From assembly GCA_900754075.1 (NCBI GenBank), contig CAAEBN010000044.1:7119-71118 (forward strand): a stretch of DNA of 64,000 nucleotides, given 5' to 3'. Position numbers and translations under genes: made by a program. The stretch comes from an uncultured Collinsella sp. Its GTDB lineage: Bacteria > Actinomycetota > Coriobacteriia > Coriobacteriales > Coriobacteriaceae. A model generated the notes under the pieces. That model worked only from the letters and a program-made list of their open reading frames with translations, was not told the DNA's origin and did not search any database. Positions 60,367 through 64,000 of this stretch are shown in pieces (the stretch's first letter is position 1; the number at the start of each line of letters is the position of its first letter).

Positions 60367-61800
60367 ATGGCTGTTATTGATGTGTTGCCTTCGGATGGGA
60401 AGGTTATTGACGAGGGTCCTGTTGGTTGCTCTGTTGATGTTTGCTGTGATGACTTTCGTCATCTCGATATTGGACTGCCGCCCGAGATTCTTCGTCTCAA
60501 GGATGCCGGATATTTGACGCAGGCTGTTGCTGCCTGCGATTGCCTTTTGGAGCAGAGCCCTGGGCCTTCGCTGGCTGCTTGTGTTCGTGCCGAGCGGTAT
60601 CGCATGCTCGAGACGCCGCTTCATTTTTCGGTGTCGCGCGATCAGGCTATTGCGATGATTCGCGAGGAGTGGCCTGAGTTTACCGAAGAGCAGTTTGATG
60701 ACCTGATTAATCGTAAGCGTATTGACTGGCGCTTTATCGATGGCGAGCTGTTCGTTCTCGATAACTTCCTCGATTCGCTTCGCGTGTACCCCAAAGAGGT
60801 TCCGGGCCTGCGTCCCGATTCTACGGACGGCATCGCGCTGCGTAACCAGATGCTCAGGGAGATGGAGTTGCAAAACGGGTTGACTCGCGTCATCACGCTT
60901 AAGGCATCCGTGTCTGTTCCCGGGGCTCTGGAGGGAGAGACTGTTCGCGCATGGCTACCCGTTGCCGCTGCCTGCCGCCAGCAGTCTCATATCGAGGTTC
61001 TCGATATGACGCCGGAGGGTGCTGTTGCTCCCGCGAGCGCTTCGGCGCGTACCGCCTCGTGGTCTTCTTCGAGTGAGCGCTCTTTCTCGGTGACCTATCG
61101 CTATCAAATCGATGCCGCTTATCGCGATATCTATGGGGGTGCGCTTCCGGCGCATCCTTGCATGGACGCGCCGCTGCCCGTGGACACCTCCGAGGATTGT
61201 CCGCACATTGCATTCACGCCGTATCTACAGCAGCTGACAGCCCGTGTCATTGACGGGCTCGAAGATTCGCTCGATCGCGCCCGTGCTATCTATGATTACC
61301 TGACGCAGCATATAGATTATCGCTATCAGCCACCGTACCTGCTTTTGGGATCTATTGCCGACGACTGTGCGCATTCGCTCCGCGGCGATTGCGGCGTTAT
61401 GGCGCTCACGTTTATCACCATGTGCCGCATTGCGGGCGTTCCTGCCCGTTGGCAGAGCGGTCTGTATGTTGCGCCCGATTCGGTGGGGCCGCACGATTGG
61501 GCTGAGTTCTATACGCCACAGACCGGTTGGCTTAACGCCGACGTATCGTTTGGTTCCTCGGCACGCAGGATGGGGGAGGAGTGGCGTCGTCGCCACTACT
61601 TTGGCAATCTCGACCCGTGGCGTATGGTGGCCAACAATCGATTCCAGTCAGAGTTTGAGCCCTCTTTCGACGGTATGCGCGAGGACCCCTATGATAACCA
61701 GATGGGGGAGGTCTCGGTCGACGGTCGTGGATGCCGTCAGCGAGAGATGCTCCGTTCGGTCGAGCTCATCGAAATGCTCGAAGTTCCATTTTCGGACTAA
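60367..61800 (+). CDS. Transglutaminase-like domain protein
   Basis: A 477-residue protein. The N-terminal half (residues 1-170) is a helical region of unknown type, followed by a beta-rich part. The C-terminal domain is a transglutaminase core with the catalytic triad Cys (RGDCGVMALTF, about residue 345), His (GPHDWAEFY) and Asp (WLNADVSFG). No signal peptide or membrane segment is visible, so it is probably cytoplasmic. Relatives act as proteases or crosslinkers. ATG 60367 with GGAG 7 nt upstream. Codon use is noticeably T-richer near the start (60370-60460) than in neighbours. Confidence 0.82.
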   Translation: MAVIDVLPSDGKVIDEGPVGCSVDVCCDDFRHLDIGLPPEILRLKDAGYLTQAVAACDCLLEQSPGPSLAACVRAERYRMLETPLHFSVSRDQAIAMIREEWPEFTEEQFDDLINRKRIDWRFIDGELFVLDNFLDSLRVYPKEVPGLRPDSTDGIALRNQMLREMELQNGLTRVITLKASVSVPGALEGETVRAWLPVAAACRQQSHIEVLDMTPEGAVAPASASARTASWSSSSERSFSVTYRYQIDAAYRDIYGGALPAHPCMDAPLPVDTSEDCPHIAFTPYLQQLTARVIDGLEDSLDRARAIYDYLTQHIDYRYQPPYLLLGSIADDCAHSLRGDCGVMALTFITMCRIAGVPARWQSGLYVAPDSVGPHDWAEFYTPQTGWLNADVSFGSSARRMGEEWRRRHYFGNLDPWRMVANNRFQSEFEPSFDGMREDPYDNQMGEVSVDGRGCRQREMLRSVELIEMLEVPFSD

Positions 61801-61839
61801 TCAACAGAAAGCTGTGATAAACTAACTCACGCATTACGT

Positions 61840-61926
61840 GCCCGAGTGGCGGAATTGGCAGACGCAGTGGACTCAAAATCCACCGTTGGCAACAACGTGC
61901 GAGTTCGAGTCTCGCCTCGGGCACCA
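61840..61926 (+). tRNA. tRNA-Leu(CAA) with encoded CCA
   Basis: An 87-nt class II tRNA. Acceptor GCCCGAG pairs with CTCGGGC, the discriminator is A and CCA is encoded. Anticodon stem-loop is GTGGA-CTCAAAA-TCCAC, giving CAA, which reads UUG codons. A long variable arm (CCGTTGGCAACAACGTGC region) and T arm GCGAG-TTCGAGT-CTCGC are as expected for leucine tRNA. A terminator follows within 22 nt. Confidence 0.97.
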
Positions 61927-61972
61927 TACATGCAAGTGAGCGTTCAAGGGGGTCAAGACCCCCTTTTTCGTG
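61904..61972 (+). repeat. 69-bp direct repeat, copy 1 (tRNA-Leu 3' end plus terminator)
   Basis: It spans the last 23 nt of tRNA-Leu and the following terminator. An identical copy but for one base (A/G in the terminator loop) starts 184 nt downstream at 62088. Confidence 0.9.
61948..61968 (+). terminator. Terminator of tRNA-Leu
   Basis: GGGGGTC and GACCCCC form a 7-bp stem with a 2-nt AA loop, or five G/C pairs with a larger loop, followed by five T. Confidence 0.85.
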
Positions 61973-62087
61973 CCGAACTCGCGTGAGCGCGCGGAGCGTT
62001 AAGCAAACAGGCCTGTGGCCTGTTTGTAGCGGAGCGTGGCGAGGGCGCCATGCGCCCGAAGCCCGGGGCTTCGCGAAGCGAAGGCCC
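61973..62087 (+). other. 115-bp insert between the two tRNA-end copies
   Basis: It contains nested hairpins (AAACAGGC/GCCTGTTT at about 62008-62027; GGGGCTTCG/CGAAGCGAAGGCCC region at about 62064-62087) and no credible ORF. It could be a remnant of an element that inserted at the tRNA end. Confidence 0.5.
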
Positions 62088-62156
62088 TTCGAGTCTCGCC
62101 TCGGGCACCATACATGCAAGTGAGCGTTCAAGGGGGTCAAGGCCCCCTTTTTCGTG
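62088..62156 (+). repeat. 69-bp direct repeat, copy 2 (tRNA-Leu 3' end duplicate)
   Basis: It carries 23 nt of the tRNA-Leu 3' end (T arm, acceptor strand and CCA) with the terminator behind it, 68 of 69 identical to copy 1. There is no tRNA 5' half upstream, so this copy is a truncated tRNA remnant. Confidence 0.9.
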
Positions 62157-62374
62157 TACGTAATGTGATAACGCGCGGTACGTGTTATTATTCGCAAGGC
62201 GTTGTTCCCGCAATGCCCTAAAGAGGAACCCGAGGGTTCCCACCTTTTGGCGCCAGATGAGCAGCTGACTGGTCATACAACCTAGATTCCCTTCCTCATA
62301 CCGAGGATGTCTATGTGTACGACCTGGTTGCAAAGAAGCGCCGGGTTATTTTTTTATGAATGGAGGTAGGGAAA
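62157..62374 (+). promoter_or_regulatory. infC leader with attenuator-like hairpin and leader ORF
   Basis: A TATTAT -10 candidate lies at 62186. GGAACC/GGTTCC (62225-62240) is a hairpin. ACCTGG (62322-62327) pairs with CCGGGT (62341-62346) and is followed by TATTTTTTT, an intrinsic terminator 15 nt before the infC ribosome site, so attenuation is likely. A short ORF (MCTTWLQRSAGLFFYEWR, ATG about 62311) spans the hairpin and ends within the infC SD. infC-rpmI-rplT leaders are commonly autoregulated by ribosomal protein L20; no known L20-binding fold was identified. Confidence 0.55.
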
Positions 62375-62929
62375 ATAGCTAAGTCTGATGACACCCGCAT
62401 CAACGACGAGATCACTGCATCTTCGTGCCGTTTGATTGGCGTCGATGGCTCTCAGCTCGGCCTGTTCGCCATCCGCGATGCCCAGCGCGTCGCCGACGAT
62501 CAGGGTCTCGACCTGGTCGAGATCGCTCCCAACGCGGAGCCGCCGGTCTGCAAGGTCATGGACTACGGTAAGTTCAAGTACCAGCAGGCCATGAAGGCCA
62601 AGGCCGCTCGTAAGAACCAGTCCAAGGTCGAGGTCAAGGAAATGAAGTTCCGACCCAAGATCGACGTTGGCGACTACGAGACCAAGAAGGGCCACGTTCT
62701 GCGTTTCCTCAAGAAGGGCGCACGCGTTAAGATCACCATCATGTTCCGCGGCCGTGAGATGGCTCACCCGGAGCAGGGTCTTAACGTTCTCGAGCGTCTC
62801 GCCGAGGATCTCAAGCCTTACGCTACGGTCGAGTCCAAGCCTAAGATGGAAGGCCGTAACATGCTTATGCTGCTCGCCCCGATTAAGGGCGCCTTCGATG
62901 AGGATAAAGCGGCAAGCGATACCAAGTAA
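62375..62929 (+). CDS. infC: Translation initiation factor IF-3, probable AUA start
   Basis: A 184-residue IF-3, binding the 30S subunit and checking start codons. N-domain: TRINDEITASSCRLIGVDGS and LDLVEIAPNAEPPVCKVMDY; C-domain: KEMKFRPKIDVGDYETK and FLKKGARVKITIMFRGREM. The usual family start (shortly before NDEI) coincides with ATA 62375, and GGAGGT lies exactly 7 nt upstream. ATG 62360 has no SD and would overlap this site. A rare start fits IF-3 autoregulation known from AUU in E. coli. rpmI follows by 32 nt. Confidence 0.93.
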   Translation: MAKSDDTRINDEITASSCRLIGVDGSQLGLFAIRDAQRVADDQGLDLVEIAPNAEPPVCKVMDYGKFKYQQAMKAKAARKNQSKVEVKEMKFRPKIDVGDYETKKGHVLRFLKKGARVKITIMFRGREMAHPEQGLNVLERLAEDLKPYATVESKPKMEGRNMLMLLAPIKGAFDEDKAASDTK

Positions 62930-62961
62930 CTAGTGTTCTGTAACCGATTAAGGAGTATTTC

Positions 62962-63153
62962 ATGCCTAAGATGAAGTCCCACAGCGGCACCAAGAAGCGT
63001 TTCCGCAAGACTGGTACCGGCAAGCTTATGCGCGCCAAGGCTTTCAAGAGCCACATCCTGAGCAAGAAGTCCACCAAGCGTAAGCGTGGCTTCCGTCAGG
63101 AGACCGAGATCGCCGCTGCCGACCGCAAGGTCATCAAGTCGCGTCTCGCCTAA
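62962..63153 (+). CDS. rpmI: 50S ribosomal protein L35
   Basis: A 63-residue basic protein with the L35 pattern [20 protein letters not shown] and Lys/Arg-rich tail ([12 protein letters not shown]). Part of the large ribosomal subunit. AAGGAG 8 nt before the ATG. Middle gene of infC-rpmI-rplT. Confidence 0.96.
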   Translation: MPKMKSHSGTKKRFRKTGTGKLMRAKAFKSHILSKKSTKRKRGFRQETEIAAADRKVIKSRLA

Positions 63154-63199
63154 GTTCGCGTTCCCGTTTTTCGTTTTACCGTCTAGGAGTTGATAGAAC

Positions 63200-63559
63200 A
63201 TGGCACGTATTAAGCGCGCTGTTGCCGCCAAGAAGAAGCGCCGTACCGTTATGCACCGTGCGAAGGGTTACTACGGTGCCGCTTCGCGTACTTACAAGCA
63301 TGCTAAAGAGCAGGTCCAGCACTCCCTGCAGTATCAGTATCGTGATCGCCGCAACAAGAAGCGCGAGATCCGCTCTCTCTGGATCACTCGTATCAACGCT
63401 GCTGCTCGCCTGAACGACATCTCTTACTCTCAGTTCATGCACGGCCTGAAGGTTGCCGGCATCGAGCTCGACCGCAAGGTCCTGGCTCAGATGGCTTACG
63501 AGGACATCGAGTCCTTCAACGAGCTGGCTACCATCGCCAAGAAGGCTCTCGAGGCCTAA
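63200..63559 (+). CDS. rplT: 50S ribosomal protein L20
   Basis: A 119-residue L20: MARIKRAVAAKKKRRTVMHR, AKGYYGAASRTYKHAKEQV, then LWITRINAAARLNDISYSQF. Needed for early 23S assembly and, in Firmicutes and E. coli, for repression of this operon by binding its mRNA. TAGGAG 11 nt before ATG 63200. Ends the operon with a terminator behind it. Confidence 0.97.
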   Translation: MARIKRAVAAKKKRRTVMHRAKGYYGAASRTYKHAKEQVQHSLQYQYRDRRNKKREIRSLWITRINAAARLNDISYSQFMHGLKVAGIELDRKVLAQMAYEDIESFNELATIAKKALEA

Positions 63560-63580
63560 TAGATTCTCTTGAATCGCTAG

Positions 63581-63618
63581 GGGAGTGTCGCGTTGTGCGC
63601 GGCGCTCCCTCTTTTTAT
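63581..63618 (+). terminator. Terminator of infC-rpmI-rplT
   Basis: GGGAGTGTCGCG pairs with CGCGGCGCTCCC (with an internal mismatch) and is followed by TCTTTTT. Confidence 0.85.
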
Positions 63619-64000
63619 CTGAAGTGCGGTTTACATTGCTAAAAGCGCGGGTAGATAGACACCTACAGGTGACCGATCTCTATATATTCCTGAACCAAAG
63701 GGTCATCATCTGATACGTGCGGAAGATTCGCACCAGTCTTTCTATTACCAATAGAAAGCGATATGTTGTGTAGGACTTGTGAAGAGTGGAATTGACGTCC
63801 CACAGGGCTTCGCGGTCTGGCAATATATCTCCTTGCCGCGCGGCCCGGTCGAACCGGATCAGCCGCAAAGCGTGCACCTTGAGAACCGGATACTGCGAGG
63901 ATGGACACACCAGATGTGTCGCATCCGGGCAGACATCGAACCATTTGAAATGGTCTAACTTGGATTTGTTTTTCGCAAGGCCGCCGAGAGGCGGCCCCGA
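63619..64000 (+). other. Structured noncoding tail, possibly an rRNA operon leader
   Basis: About 380 bp without a credible ORF. It holds perfect hairpins: CTTTCTATT/AATAGAAAG (about 63737-63757), ACCATT/AATGGT (about 63943-63957) and GGCCGCC-GAGA-GGCGGCC near the end (about 63980-63997), a GNRA tetraloop. The phrase CTTGAGAACCGGATACTGC resembles the CTTGAGAAC type of tracts in Gram-positive rRNA operon leaders and spacers. rRNA itself is not in the window, so this is a guess. No terminator or promoter is clear. Confidence 0.4.

Noticed and set aside
61953..62333. Minus-strand ORFs over the tRNA-Leu repeat region
   Set aside because: They arise from the repeated terminator and tRNA sequence, with duplicated peptide segments, and have no SD.
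63663..63944. 93-residue minus-strand ORF near the window end
   Set aside because: No SD, Arg/Ser/Pro-rich, and a second overlapping frame of similar length exists; no motif.

Overview
The window looks like chromosome of a high-GC Gram-positive gut anaerobe of the class Coriobacteriia, most like Collinsella. This is an inference from strong G/C third-codon use, the family make-up of the proteins (bifurcating lactate dehydrogenase with a ferredoxin-fused EtfA, single-chain PurL, DUF3516 helicase, DUF2130 protein) and many long palindromic intergenic repeats. No database search was possible. There is no integrase, transposase, phage or CRISPR-Cas gene. About 50 protein genes, one tRNA and one decayed gene are supported.

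Layout. 1-4.9 kb: end of an aldehyde dehydrogenase; a 27-residue hydrophobic ORF inside a long-range RNA fold (candidate type I toxin); HIRAN protein; metallophosphoesterase; DUF2130 coiled-coil protein. 4.9-9.7 kb (minus): Ski2-like DUF3516 helicase, a MITE-like inverted repeat, TrmB and a second methyltransferase. 10-14.5 kb: an XRE membrane regulator coupled to a DUF4097 membrane protein, then bacterial Elp3 and a spermidine-synthase-like methyltransferase. 14.5-20.1 kb (minus): the most interesting unit, a three-gene operon of TerB-N/TerB-C protein, BrxD-like P-loop ATPase and Lhr/BrxHI-like helicase, which reads as a DNA-processing or defence module without BREX core genes. 20.2-24.2 kb (minus): DUF554 protein and a five-gene operon of small secreted or membrane proteins without recognised function. 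24.5-28.2 kb: lactate dehydrogenase/EtfB/EtfA. 28.2-32.9 kb: HD hydrolase, AzlD relic, KdgT permease, diguanylate cyclase, EamA transporter. 33-41.2 kb: purL, CPA2 antiporter, a regular 62-bp tandem array, SDR enzyme, homoserine dehydrogenase. 41.4-47.8 kb: complete branched-chain amino-acid ABC transporter with two paralogous binding lipoproteins. 47.8-52.3 kb: perfect 33-bp palindrome, an AT-rich secreted-propeller/zinc-ribbon protein, CutC, a GalT-like protein and a BASS transporter. 52.6-60.1 kb: RecJ fused to a RecQ-like helicase, Rel, MBL hydrolase, fructose-bisphosphate aldolase. 60.3-64 kb: transglutaminase-like protein, tRNA-Leu(CAA) with a duplicated 3' end, the infC-rpmI-rplT operon with a probable AUA start, and a structured noncoding tail.

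How genes work together. Three assignments are physiologically coherent: lactate oxidation by flavin-based electron bifurcation; import of branched-chain amino acids by LivJ/K-H-M-G-F; and stringent response (Rel) beside DNA repair (RecJ-helicase). The candidates for undescribed biology are the TerB/ATPase/helicase operon, the structured micro-ORF at 1.4-1.6 kb, the alternating-orientation 14-nt motif array at 38.6-38.8 kb, and the secreted-protein operon at 21-24 kb.
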